Positions 17,375 to 27,563 of a DNA stretch of 64,000 nucleotides are shown here, piece by piece. The notes beneath the pieces were generated by a model that was not told where the DNA came from, made no database searches, and worked only from the letters and a program-made list of their open reading frames with translations. A program made the translations under genes and the position numbers. Within the stretch, counting starts at the first letter, position 1; every line of letters starts with the position of its first letter. Location: assembly GCA_028718185.1 (NCBI GenBank), contig JAQUMH010000004.1, positions 136,334 to 200,333 on the forward strand, read 5' to 3'. This DNA is from Elusimicrobiota bacterium. Lineage in GTDB: Bacteria; Elusimicrobiota; UBA8919.

Positions 17375-17446
17375 CGCTCCTGACAGGAGTCGAACCTGCA
17401 TGACCAGCTTCGGAGGCTGGTGCTCTATCCGTTGAACTACAGGAGC
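17375..17446 (-). tRNA. tRNA-Arg (anticodon CCG)
   Basis: Reads CGG codons. The 72-base gene folds as a complete cloverleaf: acceptor arms GCTCCTG and CAGGAGC, D stem GTTC/GAGC, anticodon stem CCAGC/GCTGG around loop CTCCGAA (anticodon CCG), and T stem GCAGG/CCTGT with TTCGACT loop. The discriminator base is G and CCA is not encoded. Its first ten bases overlap the last codons and stop of alaS. It is probably cotranscribed with alaS and released by RNase P. Confidence 0.95.
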
Positions 17447-20073
17447 ATCTTTTCAACTGATAAAAGTGCTTCATCCAGCTTTGAAATATCTTTTCCGCCT
17501 GCTTGTGCCATGTCAACCCTGCCACCGCCGCCACCACCAACTATTTTAGATATTTCTTTTATTATGCTTCTGGCATCATATTTTTCAGTTAAGTCGTTTG
17601 TTATAGAAGTAATTATAGATGGTTTCTCATTTATAACTGAACCGGTTACTATAATTCCGGACTTGATTTTGTTTTTGAGGTTGTCTGTAATATTTCTCAG
17701 TTCTTCAATAGAAGAAGCATCTACTTTTACAGTTAATAACTTTATTCCTTTAATAGTTTTAATATTTTTCAATAAATCCTCATCGGACGTTTTAGACATT
17801 TTTGATTTTAGAACATCTTTTTCAAGAGATTTCTTTTCATTTATCAATTTCTGAAGTTTTGAGATTACCTCATTTTGAGACGATTTTAACAGTTCGGAGA
17901 TTTCCATTATTGTATCTCTTTGATTTGACATCATATTATATGAATGTATCCCGGTAATACCTTCAATTCTTCTTAACCCGCTACCAATACTACTTTCAGA
18001 AACAATTATAAACTGTCCTATCTCACCGGTATATTTACAATGTGTTCCGCCGCACAGCTCAACGCTTTCGGGTTTTTGTTCGTCACCAATAATCACACAC
18101 CTGACTTTTTCACCATATTTTTCACCAAATAACGCCATTGCTCCTATTTTTTTCGCTTCTTCAACAGTAGTAATCTTTGTTGTAACCGGTAAGTTTTCCA
18201 GTATTCTCTTATTTACATGTTCCTCAATAAGCTTTAATTCTTCTCTTTTTAGCTGTGTTGTATGAGAAAAGTCGAACCGGAACCTTTCATCTGTAACTAA
18301 TGAACCACGCTGTACAACATGATTCCCGACAATCTGCCTTAATGCTTTGTGAAGAAGGTGAGTCACTGTATGGTTTTTCATAATATTTCTTCTTCGCTGA
18401 AGATTAATTTCCAAATCAACAGTATCTCCTATTTTCAAAACACCTTTTGTAATTTTTGCTTTGTGAATGATAAGATTTTCTACGGGTTTTTGAGTATCAA
18501 GTATCTCAGCTTGACTTTGAATCCCCCGTCGGGATTCATTGAGGTCTGAGACTTCGGACATCGGACTTCGGACTATTATCTTGCCTTCATCTCCTATCTG
18601 TCCCCCACTCTCCCCATAAAACGTTGTCTCTTTTAGAATAAGCTCAACCTCGTCACCTTCTACTGCTTCTTCAACCACTTTACCGTCTTTTACAAGTGCT
18701 ATAATTTTAGACACGATTTTTGTCTCGCTATAACCGCTGAATTCCGTATTTCCATATTTTTTATATAATACGTAATAACTGTTTATATCAACGTCTCCTG
18801 AACCTTTCCATGATGTTTTCGAACGATTTCTTTGAGTTTCCATTTCTTTTTCAAACTCTTTTTCATTTACGGTAATTCCTGCTTCTTCTAATATTTCTTT
18901 TGTTATTTCAAATGGAAAACCGTATGTATCATACAAAACAAACGCATCTTTTCCCGAAATTGTTTTTCTATTTTTTTTAAGATTTTCAAGAATTTCCATT
19001 CCTTTTTCAAGTGTCAATAAAAACTTTTCTTCTTCCATTTTTATAATTCTTAAGATATGTTCCCTTTGAGCGGTAAGTTCAGGATATGCTGTCTTCATGG
19101 TCTCTATAACTTCCCCGCATACTTTATATAAAAACGGCTCATTTAATTTTAGTTTTTTACCGTGAGTCAATGCACGTCTTAAAATTCTCCTTAATACATA
19201 GCCTCTTCCTTCATTAGAAGGCAAAATTCCGTCAGATACCATAAAAGTCATTGCACGACAGTGGTCTGAAATGATTTTAACTGAAACACTTTTCCTTTCT
19301 TGCGACATATTTTCCACAAAATGAACAATTTTAGATAATTCATCAATTTCATAATTTGTGTTGACATTTTGTACGACTGATGCAAGCCTTTCAAGCCCCA
19401 TACCGGTATCGATATTTTTTTGCGGCAAATTCTTTAATGTACCATCAGTCTGCTTATCGTATTGTGTAAAAACAAGATTCCATATTTCCAGATATCTATC
19501 GCAATCGCAACCCGGTTTACATGATGGTTTTCCACAACCCCTATCTTCTCCTGTATCATATAATATCTCTGAACATGGACCGCACGGTCCAACATCTCCC
19601 ATCTGCCAGAAATTAGAATCTTCTCCCAGCTTAATAATTCTATTTTTTGGAATTATCTTCTCCCATATTTTATATGCTTCTTCGTCATCTCTGTAGACTG
19701 AGACATACAGTTTTTTCTTATCTAATTTGATTTCATTTGTCAGAAAATCCCACGCCCATTCAATTGTTTCTTTTTTAAAATAATCCCCGAACGAAAAATT
19801 ACCTAACATTTCAAAAAACGTCAAATGCCTTGCCGTGTGTCCTACTTTTTCTATGTCTGAAGTCCTTAGACACTTTTGTATAGATGTCGCTCTTTGTTTT
19901 TTGCCATCTACTTTCTGAATACCTAAATAATAATTTTTGAACCTAACCATTCCCGCAGATGTAAATAACAAAGATGGGTCCGATGAAGGAACAAGAGAAT
20001 CACTTGTAAATATTTTATGTTCCCTTTCTTCAAAATACTTTATATATTTTTTCCTGATTTCATTTGTATCCAT
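17437..20073 (-). CDS. alaS: Alanine--tRNA ligase
   Basis: Charges tRNA-Ala. The 878-residue protein has all three parts: a class II aminoacylation core (TSAGMVRFKNYYLG, GPCGPCSEI, NTGMGLERL-type motif 3), an editing domain (HTVTHLLHKAL and CGGTHCKYTGEIG zinc ligands), and a Gly-rich C-Ala domain (VGGGGGGRVDMAQAGG). Compared with the usual sequence, about 16-18 residues (VRSPMSEVSDLNESRRG) are inserted after GGQIGDEGKI in the linker before the editing domain. This insert is encoded by a hairpin plus heptamer array at 18519-18575. The stop codon lies inside tRNA-Arg. Confidence 0.96.
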   Translation of the reverse strand: MDTNEIRKKYIKYFEEREHKIFTSDSLVPSSDPSLLFTSAGMVRFKNYYLGIQKVDGKKQRATSIQKCLRTSDIEKVGHTARHLTFFEMLGNFSFGDYFKKETIEWAWDFLTNEIKLDKKKLYVSVYRDDEEAYKIWEKIIPKNRIIKLGEDSNFWQMGDVGPCGPCSEILYDTGEDRGCGKPSCKPGCDCDRYLEIWNLVFTQYDKQTDGTLKNLPQKNIDTGMGLERLASVVQNVNTNYEIDELSKIVHFVENMSQERKSVSVKIISDHCRAMTFMVSDGILPSNEGRGYVLRRILRRALTHGKKLKLNEPFLYKVCGEVIETMKTAYPELTAQREHILRIIKMEEEKFLLTLEKGMEILENLKKNRKTISGKDAFVLYDTYGFPFEITKEILEEAGITVNEKEFEKEMETQRNRSKTSWKGSGDVDINSYYVLYKKYGNTEFSGYSETKIVSKIIALVKDGKVVEEAVEGDEVELILKETTFYGESGGQIGDEGKIIVRSPMSEVSDLNESRRGIQSQAEILDTQKPVENLIIHKAKITKGVLKIGDTVDLEINLQRRRNIMKNHTVTHLLHKALRQIVGNHVVQRGSLVTDERFRFDFSHTTQLKREELKLIEEHVNKRILENLPVTTKITTVEEAKKIGAMALFGEKYGEKVRCVIIGDEQKPESVELCGGTHCKYTGEIGQFIIVSESSIGSGLRRIEGITGIHSYNMMSNQRDTIMEISELLKSSQNEVISKLQKLINEKKSLEKDVLKSKMSKTSDEDLLKNIKTIKGIKLLTVKVDASSIEELRNITDNLKNKIKSGIIVTGSVINEKPSIITSITNDLTEKYDARSIIKEISKIVGGGGGGRVDMAQAGGKDISKLDEALLSVEKMLL
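18519..18575. repeat. Hairpin plus heptanucleotide array inside alaS
   Basis: A hairpin GAATCCC-ccgtc-GGGATTC is followed after three bases by five 7-base units on the plus strand: GAGGTCT, GAGACTT, CGGACAT, CGGACTT, CGGACTA. The segment is in frame and encodes an insertion in the alanyl-tRNA synthetase that common homologues lack. Confidence 0.8.
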
Positions 20074-20128
20074 ATTATTATACGCCTAAAAGATTTATTA
20101 TACTAATTTTACGGAAATTTAACAGTTT

Positions 20129-20602
20129 TTATTTATTATCTATATATTTTTTCCACACTTCGTCTATTACATCATAAGGGAAACCTTTATTTGCTAAAAA
20201 TTGAAAGATTTTGGTTTTTGCTTTCAGCTGTTCTAATTTTCGATATCTCTGTAATTTATTTTTTATCGCTCCGTAAGCTAATTCTGGCTCCTTTATAGCA
20301 AAGGAACTGAATATTTCCTGAATAGTCTCTCTTTTTATACCTTTTCGTATAAGTTCATTTAAAACATAATTTTTGCTCTTGTTGTGTCTAAATCTATATT
20401 CCGCCCATTCCTTTGCAAACTTATCATCATCAATCAACTTCATACTGTCTAATTTTTCAATTACTTTATCAATAACCGGATTCTCATAATTTCTTCCAAG
20501 CTTATCTTGTATTTCTTTTACAGAGTAATTTCTCCTTGCAAAAAGCCAAAATGCATATTTTAACGCCTTTTGATAATTTGTAGATTTTTCTTTTATTTCC
20601 AT
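20129..20602 (-). CDS. recX: Regulatory protein RecX
   Basis: Modulates RecA filament growth. The 157-residue protein has the three-helix RecX repeats: ALKYAFWLFARRNYSVKEIQDKLGR (about residues 13-37), KLIDDDKFAKEWAEYRFRHNKSKNYVLNELIRKGI (about 55-89), and a less conserved third repeat ending NKGFPYDVIDEVWKKY. Length is normal. recA is not in the window. The start overlaps the Mut7-C gene by ten bases. Confidence 0.9.
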   Translation of the reverse strand: MEIKEKSTNYQKALKYAFWLFARRNYSVKEIQDKLGRNYENPVIDKVIEKLDSMKLIDDDKFAKEWAEYRFRHNKSKNYVLNELIRKGIKRETIQEIFSSFAIKEPELAYGAIKNKLQRYRKLEQLKAKTKIFQFLANKGFPYDVIDEVWKKYIDNK

Positions 20603-21042
20603 TTTTTAATCAGTTTTTCTGCGAGTTCTATATGTGAACCCTGCCAGTAGACTTTTTTGCAAGCTGAACAATATGAAAAATTATTGTGTGTATTAAAAAT
20701 GAATACAGGTACTTTATCCTTAATTTTGTTTTTTTCAATAGCTTCAAGTGAGGTATTGCACTTAATACAACGAGTAAAAATATCGTCTTTACTTATTTTA
20801 AGATTTAAGTCTCTTTTCAATTGCTCTATTTGCTCGAAAATATTTTCACTTTCAATAAAAATAATCTTTATAGGTCTTTTTCTTGAAATCCCGGTATCTC
20901 TTGTTAAAAGTATTCTTCCCTGCTTTATACTTTCAAAAACCAACTCACTATCAGAGTCGCCTTTAAAATATATAGTGTCATACCCAAAAAGACGCAACCA
21001 TTTTGCCACCCGACCCAGCATCTCATCAACTATAAACTTCAT
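20593..21042 (-). CDS. Mut7-C RNase-domain protein
   Basis: A 149-residue protein with the Mut7-C domain (PF01927), a PIN-like fold thought to act as an RNase. The N-terminal KFIVDEMLGRVAKWLRLFGYD and the GRILLTRDTG motif carry the acidic residues expected in the active site. A C-terminal zinc ribbon has CIKC (about residues 91-94) and CSAC (about 127-130). Its cellular target is unknown. It overlaps recX by ten bases and starts nine bases after the release-factor-like gene. Confidence 0.85.
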   Translation of the reverse strand: MKFIVDEMLGRVAKWLRLFGYDTIYFKGDSDSELVFESIKQGRILLTRDTGISRKRPIKIIFIESENIFEQIEQLKRDLNLKISKDDIFTRCIKCNTSLEAIEKNKIKDKVPVFIFNTHNNFSYCSACKKVYWQGSHIELAEKLIKKWK

Positions 21043-21050
21043 TTTTATAT

Positions 21051-21461
21051 CTAATATGTCACGCTTTTACGATTCTGTTTTTTTTCTGATTGAAAATGTT
21101 TTTCTTGTAGTAGTTTCTCTTTCGCTCTTTTAGACCGTTTGCGTTTCTGTCTTCTTATCTTTTCAATCCGTTTTTGTTCTTCGCTCTGTTTCCCTAATAT
21201 TTTTTGTTCAATTTTGCTTGTCAATATTCTCCTGGCAATAAAACGATTTAAGGATTGTGACCTTTCTTCCTGACATTTAACTTCAATTCCGGTAGGCACA
21301 TGCATCAGATGAACGCAAGTTGATGTTTTATTCACATTTTGCCCGCCTTTCCCGCCAGACCTAATGAAACTCTCAATAATATCCTTTTCAAAAATGCCCA
21401 ATTTCTGCATTTTATCTTCTAATAGCTTTTGCTTTTTAAAATTCACACCAAAGTTTAACAT
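21051..21461 (-). CDS. Peptide chain release factor-like protein (GGQ domain only)
   Basis: Carries the peptidyl-tRNA hydrolysis domain of class I release factors without codon-recognition domains, like ArfB and C12orf65 proteins, so it probably rescues stalled ribosomes. The key motif is RSGGKGGQNVNKTSTCVHL; the GGQ Gln reaches the peptidyl transferase centre. A Lys/Arg-rich C-terminal tail (KRIEKIRRQKRKRSKRAKEK) should bind rRNA or the empty mRNA channel. I chose the ATG at 21459-21461; a TTG 11 codons upstream or an ATG 16 codons downstream is possible. Confidence 0.85.
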   Translation of the reverse strand: MLNFGVNFKKQKLLEDKMQKLGIFEKDIIESFIRSGGKGGQNVNKTSTCVHLMHVPTGIEVKCQEERSQSLNRFIARRILTSKIEQKILGKQSEEQKRIEKIRRQKRKRSKRAKEKLLQEKHFQSEKKQNRKSVTY

Positions 21462-21514
21462 AATTTTAATTATGATTTCCTTCTGTTTTGTCAATTATCA
21501 AGACACGTCCCATT

Positions 21515-23921
<2,407 letters not shown>

Positions 23922-23971
23922 TTTAATTTCCTTAAAGATAATTTATTTTTTTATCCCACAACTATTTACAA

Positions 23972-24079
23972 CCCCTCATCCCTGCCTGCCGGTAGGCAGG
24001 TTTCATCTTCTCCCCACAGGGGAGAAGACAATTTCCCTTTCATCCTCTACCCTATGGGGAGAGGAAAGAGGTGAGGGGT
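23972..24079. repeat. Dispersed palindrome, copy 3 (composite, two hairpins)
   Basis: A 108-base composite begins with ACCCCTC and ends with GAGGGGT, as in the other copies. It contains two inner hairpins (TCTTCTCCCC/GGGGAGAAGA and CCTCTACCC/GGGGAGAGG) and an extra palindrome CCTGCC-tgccggta-GGCAGG. It looks like two copies fused, with a third repeat nested inside. It separates ribH from nusB. Confidence 0.85.
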
Positions 24080-24085
24080 CACTCA

Positions 24086-24553
24086 TTACTTTATCTGGGA
24101 ATTTAAGTTTGCCATCTCGATAGCTGTCATTGCTGCAGTAGCCCCTTTATTACCCGCTTTTGTTCCTGCTCTTTCTATCGCCTGCTCAAGAGTATCAGTC
24201 GTAAGTACTCCAAAAACAACAGGCACTCCTGTTTTAAGACCTACTGCTGCTATACCCTTTGTAGCTTCAGACGCGATATAATCATTATGTGAAGTGTCGC
24301 CTTTAATTATAGCACCTAAACATATTATAGCATCATATTTTTTTAATGACGCTAACTTATTCGCTATATAAGGTATTTCAAAAGAACCCGGCACCCAGAC
24401 GATATCAATATCTCTCTCGTCGCCATCATGTCTTTTCAAAACATCCACACAACCATCTAAAAGTTTGGAAGTAATGAATTCATTAAACCTCGATATAACA
24501 ATTCCAAACTTCAAACCCTTTGCCACCAACTTCCCTTCTAAAACCTTGCCCAT
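24086..24553 (-). CDS. ribH: 6,7-dimethyl-8-ribityllumazine synthase
   Basis: Condenses 5-amino-6-ribitylamino-uracil with 3,4-dihydroxy-2-butanone 4-phosphate, the penultimate step of riboflavin synthesis. The 155-residue protein has the family signatures [16 protein letters not shown] (about residues 51-66), [17 protein letters not shown] (about 76-92) and [33 protein letters not shown] site precedes the ATG. Last gene of the rib operon. Confidence 0.95.
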   Translation of the reverse strand: MGKVLEGKLVAKGLKFGIVISRFNEFITSKLLDGCVDVLKRHDGDERDIDIVWVPGSFEIPYIANKLASLKKYDAIICLGAIIKGDTSHNDYIASEATKGIAAVGLKTGVPVVFGVLTTDTLEQAIERAGTKAGNKGATAAMTAIEMANLNSQIK

Positions 24554-24569
24554 AGTACCCTCCTGAATA

Positions 24570-24637
24570 CAGGTAGAGTAAATAGGTAAAGGTAAAGTAA
24601 AAAAATCTTTACCTGTCCCTCTCTCTACCTTTACCTG
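24570..24637. other. Large inverted repeat between ribBA and ribH
   Basis: Inner arms GGTAAAG and CTTTACC surround an A-rich loop, and outer CAGGTA and TACCTTTACCTG words extend the stem. The words GGTAAA and CTCT recur, so it may be a decayed short-unit repeat. It could form a hairpin in the message between the ribBA stop and the ribH ribosome binding site. Confidence 0.6.
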
Positions 24638-24640
24638 TTT

Positions 24641-25840
24641 TTACAGAAAATGACCGAACTTTTCCTTTTTTGTTTCGAGATATTTTTTCATAAGGTTAGA
24701 CTTCGGTTCAATTTTAATTGAAATTCGCTTTGTAACTTTCAATCCATAACCTTCAAGTCCGACAATCTTTTTCGGATTGTTTGTCAGAAGCTTTATTGTT
24801 GAAAGTCCTAAATCACAAAGTATCTGAGCGCCAATTCCATATTCCCGTAAATCCGGTTTGAAACCAAGTTCTATATTTGCCTCAACAGTATCATAACCCT
24901 CATCCTGTAATTCATATGCTCTTAATTTATTAGCAAGACCTATCCCTCTTCCCTCCTGGTGCATATACAACAAAACTCCTCTTCCTTCCTTATTAATAAT
25001 TTGTGTCGATTTTTCTAATTGTTCACCACAATCACATCGCAGGGAATGTAAAACATCACCGGTAAGACAAGATGAATGGACTCTTACAATAACATTTTTT
25101 TTATTTTTCACTTCCCCCTTTATAAGTGCCAAGTGGTTTTCTTTAGTTATTTTGTCCTGATAAAGATGCATTGTAAAATCACAATATCTTGTTGGTAAAT
25201 CTGCTATTGCTATTTTCTCAATAAGTTTTTCTGTTTGTCTCCGATATTCAATAATTTGTGCAATTGTAATTATTTTTAGCTTGTGTTTTTTGGAAAATCT
25301 TAAAAGTTGCGGGAACCTCGCCATTGTTCCGTCTTCATTCATTATTTCACAAATAACACTTGCCGGATAAAGCCCCGATATCTTTGCCATATCCACACCG
25401 GACTCGGTATGCCCTGCCCTGACAAGCACCCCGCCTTCCTTACTTCTTAACGGAAAAATATGTCCCGGTTTTATCAGGTCGTCCGGCTTGGTTTTTAAGT
25501 CTATTATTGTTTTTACTGTTGTACACCTGTCCTGTGCCGATATACCTGTGGTTATATTTTTTCTGGCATCAACTGAAACAGTAAATGCCGCTTCTTTTAC
25601 TTCAATACCATTTGTAACCATTGGACCAAGTTTTAATTCATCAAGCCGTTTACCTTCCACAGTAATACATATAAGTCCCCTGCCGTATTTCGCCATAAAG
25701 TTAATCTTTGCAGGCGTAATTTTATCAGCAGCATATACAATATCTCCTTCATTTTCCCTTGAAGGATCATCAACAATAATTACCGCTTTACCTTTTCTAA
25801 AATCACTGATTGCTTCTCTTACATTTGAAAATTTTATCAT
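24641..25840 (-). CDS. ribBA: Bifunctional 3,4-dihydroxy-2-butanone 4-phosphate synthase / GTP cyclohydrolase II
   Basis: Supplies both precursors of riboflavin. The 399-residue protein has an N-terminal RibB domain (about 1-200; DPSRENEGDIVYAA and RAGHTESGVDMA) and a C-terminal RibA domain (about 205-399; zinc ligands in CLTGDVLHSLRCDCG, and HQEGRGIGLANKLRAY). Both active sites look intact. The start overlaps ribE by four bases. Fusion of the two enzymes is usual in bacteria. Confidence 0.96.
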   Translation of the reverse strand: MIKFSNVREAISDFRKGKAVIIVDDPSRENEGDIVYAADKITPAKINFMAKYGRGLICITVEGKRLDELKLGPMVTNGIEVKEAAFTVSVDARKNITTGISAQDRCTTVKTIIDLKTKPDDLIKPGHIFPLRSKEGGVLVRAGHTESGVDMAKISGLYPASVICEIMNEDGTMARFPQLLRFSKKHKLKIITIAQIIEYRRQTEKLIEKIAIADLPTRYCDFTMHLYQDKITKENHLALIKGEVKNKKNVIVRVHSSCLTGDVLHSLRCDCGEQLEKSTQIINKEGRGVLLYMHQEGRGIGLANKLRAYELQDEGYDTVEANIELGFKPDLREYGIGAQILCDLGLSTIKLLTNNPKKIVGLEGYGLKVTKRISIKIEPKSNLMKKYLETKKEKFGHFL

Positions 25841-26523
25841 AAGTATCCCATTTTCTCCAATGTTTCAAAAGTTATTTTTTCTTTTGATGTTCCTTGAATT
25901 ACGTATTTTGCTAAAACATCAGTTTCAATATTTACCATATCTCCGCTTTTTCTTGCTACCAACGTTGTGTTTTTTAACGTATGTGGAATTATTGCTACAG
26001 AAAAAGACCCTGCCTTTTTATTTACAACAGTTAAACTTATACCATCAATAGCAACCGAACCTTTTTCAACGACATACGTAGACATATTTTTATTAATAGA
26101 AAAGTTCCATACTTCAGAATTCTTTAATTTTGAAACTGACAGAATTCTCTCAACACTATCAATATGTCCTGTAACAAAATGTCCTCCAAACCGACCGTCA
26201 GATTTAACCGCTCTTTCAAGATTAACCTTATCCCCCACCTTCATATTCTTCAGGTTAGTCATTTTTAATGTTTCTTCAGAAATATCGAATAAGAGATTAG
26301 AGATTAGAGATCCCGCCACTTCCTCCACTCCCTCCACTGAATCTTTGGCGGACAAGAAACCGTTTGCGGGCAGGGATAGTTTAGAGTTTGTAACCGTTAA
26401 ACATACACCGTTGACACAGATACTGTCACCTATTTTAATATCATTAAGCTTTGTTTCAACACTAATTTGTGTTTTACTTATTTTTTTAATTATACCAATA
26501 TCTTCAATTATCCCTGTAAACAT
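25837..26523 (-). CDS. ribE: Riboflavin synthase alpha chain, with internal insertion
   Basis: Dismutates two 6,7-dimethyl-8-ribityllumazine molecules to riboflavin. The start at 26521-26523 gives the universal N-terminus MFTGIIEDIG. Two lumazine-binding repeats follow (GDSICVNGVCLTVT in the first, GHFVTGHIDSV and later GSVAIDGISLTVV in the second). About 25-30 extra residues (starting SKLSLPANGF and ending VAGSLISN) interrupt the first repeat before FDISEETL. The insert is made of repeat DNA (26293-26340 and flank). The length of about 228 residues is greater than the usual 200-215. Confidence 0.93.
   Translation of the reverse strand: MFTGIIEDIGIIKKISKTQISVETKLNDIKIGDSICVNGVCLTVTNSKLSLPANGFLSAKDSVEGVEEVAGSLISNLLFDISEETLKMTNLKNMKVGDKVNLERAVKSDGRFGGHFVTGHIDSVERILSVSKLKNSEVWNFSINKNMSTYVVEKGSVAIDGISLTVVNKKAGSFSVAIIPHTLKNTTLVARKSGDMVNIETDVLAKYVIQGTSKEKITFETLEKMGYL
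26293..26340. repeat. Short tandem arrays inside ribE
   Basis: On the plus strand three heptamers (GAGATTA, GAGATTA, GAGATCC) are followed by 9-base units (CCCGCCACT, TCCTCCACT, CCCTCCACT). The segment is in frame and encodes much of the insertion in riboflavin synthase; the rest of the insertion extends to about 26380. Confidence 0.75.
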
Positions 26524-26579
26524 TGTTTTTTTACCTACCACGAAAACGACACGGAACAAATACTGTCTGCTCCGCGATA

Positions 26580-27563
26580 TTATTCAAATATAGGGTTTGA
26601 AAAAATCCATGGTTTTAACCCGTATTTTTTCAGATAGCATTCACATCTATATACACCCTTACCATTAACTTGTACGGATAAATTATCCGAATAATCTTCC
26701 ACAATATTTTGCCCATTTTTAATTATTCTTATAACTGCTTTCTTAGAAGTATTTACTATTATTTTATTGTTTTCTTTATAAAACCTGAAACCTTTCGAGT
26801 TAAAATAATAATCATTTGCAACAAACGATTTTCCCGTTTTTATGGCATTATAAACTTTTTTTATATCTGTCTTATCTTTACTTAATGGTTCTTCTAAAGT
26901 AATATGGGTTCTGATTGTCTTGAAAGCAAAATCAAACTTAAATATTTTCAATTTTAGTCCAAAATATTTCCGTATATCTTCGTGATTATCAACTTCACCG
27001 ATACCAAATTTGTGCTCTGCCAGATTTATTTCATCCCATCTCTTAAGTGTTTCCTGTTTTGGACCTTTCAAAAAACATACAGGGAACAAATAACTCAAAA
27101 TCGCCTTTGGGTAATTTTTCAATGTTTCCTGCCAATCGGTCTGTAAATCCCAAATACAAAAACCGGAAAAACCGGTTATGTTCCAGTCTTTCCATGCATA
27201 TGATTTAACATCGAATTTCTCATTACCCGGATGGTCAGGATGAGCGATATAGCCAAACCCGCCTTGTTTATTAACTTCGTTAATATATTTTTGAGGTGTA
27301 TTTTCCTGTTTTGTAACTATAACGGGTTTATTTATGTCAAATGCCAGGTAGTGGTTATATCTTGGTGATATTTCCTCACCAACAATAACAAGCGTGTTTT
27401 TATACCATCCTTCATATTTCTTTGCTTCCATAGAAAAGTGATCGGTAATTACAATAAAATCAAGCCCGCACCTGTTGGCTGACTCTGCAATTTCCTCCAC
27501 TTTCCTGTGTCCGTCAAATGAATAAAAAGAATGAATATGTATTGCACCGCAATAATCAAACAT
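26580..27563 (-). CDS. PHP-domain hydrolase in the riboflavin operon
   Basis: A 327-residue PHP-family protein. The metal-binding pattern is visible: HIHSFYSFDGH at residues 8-18, VITDHF (about 36-41), the Glu of GEEISPRYNHYLAF and the later AHPDHPG. PHP proteins are metal-dependent phosphoesterases or phosphatases, and this layout is nearest to the CehA/McbA-like group. A C-terminal beta-rich segment (about 255-327) follows. The start overlaps the end of ribD by eight bases and ribE follows, so it is cotranslated with riboflavin enzymes. It could be the missing pyrimidine phosphatase of the pathway; that is inference from position. Confidence 0.8.
   Translation of the reverse strand: MFDYCGAIHIHSFYSFDGHRKVEEIAESANRCGLDFIVITDHFSMEAKKYEGWYKNTLVIVGEEISPRYNHYLAFDINKPVIVTKQENTPQKYINEVNKQGGFGYIAHPDHPGNEKFDVKSYAWKDWNITGFSGFCIWDLQTDWQETLKNYPKAILSYLFPVCFLKGPKQETLKRWDEINLAEHKFGIGEVDNHEDIRKYFGLKLKIFKFDFAFKTIRTHITLEEPLSKDKTDIKKVYNAIKTGKSFVANDYYFNSKGFRFYKENNKIIVNTSKKAVIRIIKNGQNIVEDYSDNLSVQVNGKGVYRCECYLKKYGLKPWIFSNPIFE

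Noticed and set aside
25488-26051. Plus-strand open frame of 187 codons
   Set aside because: It is antisense to ribBA and ribE and shows no domain. Both minus-strand genes are well supported.
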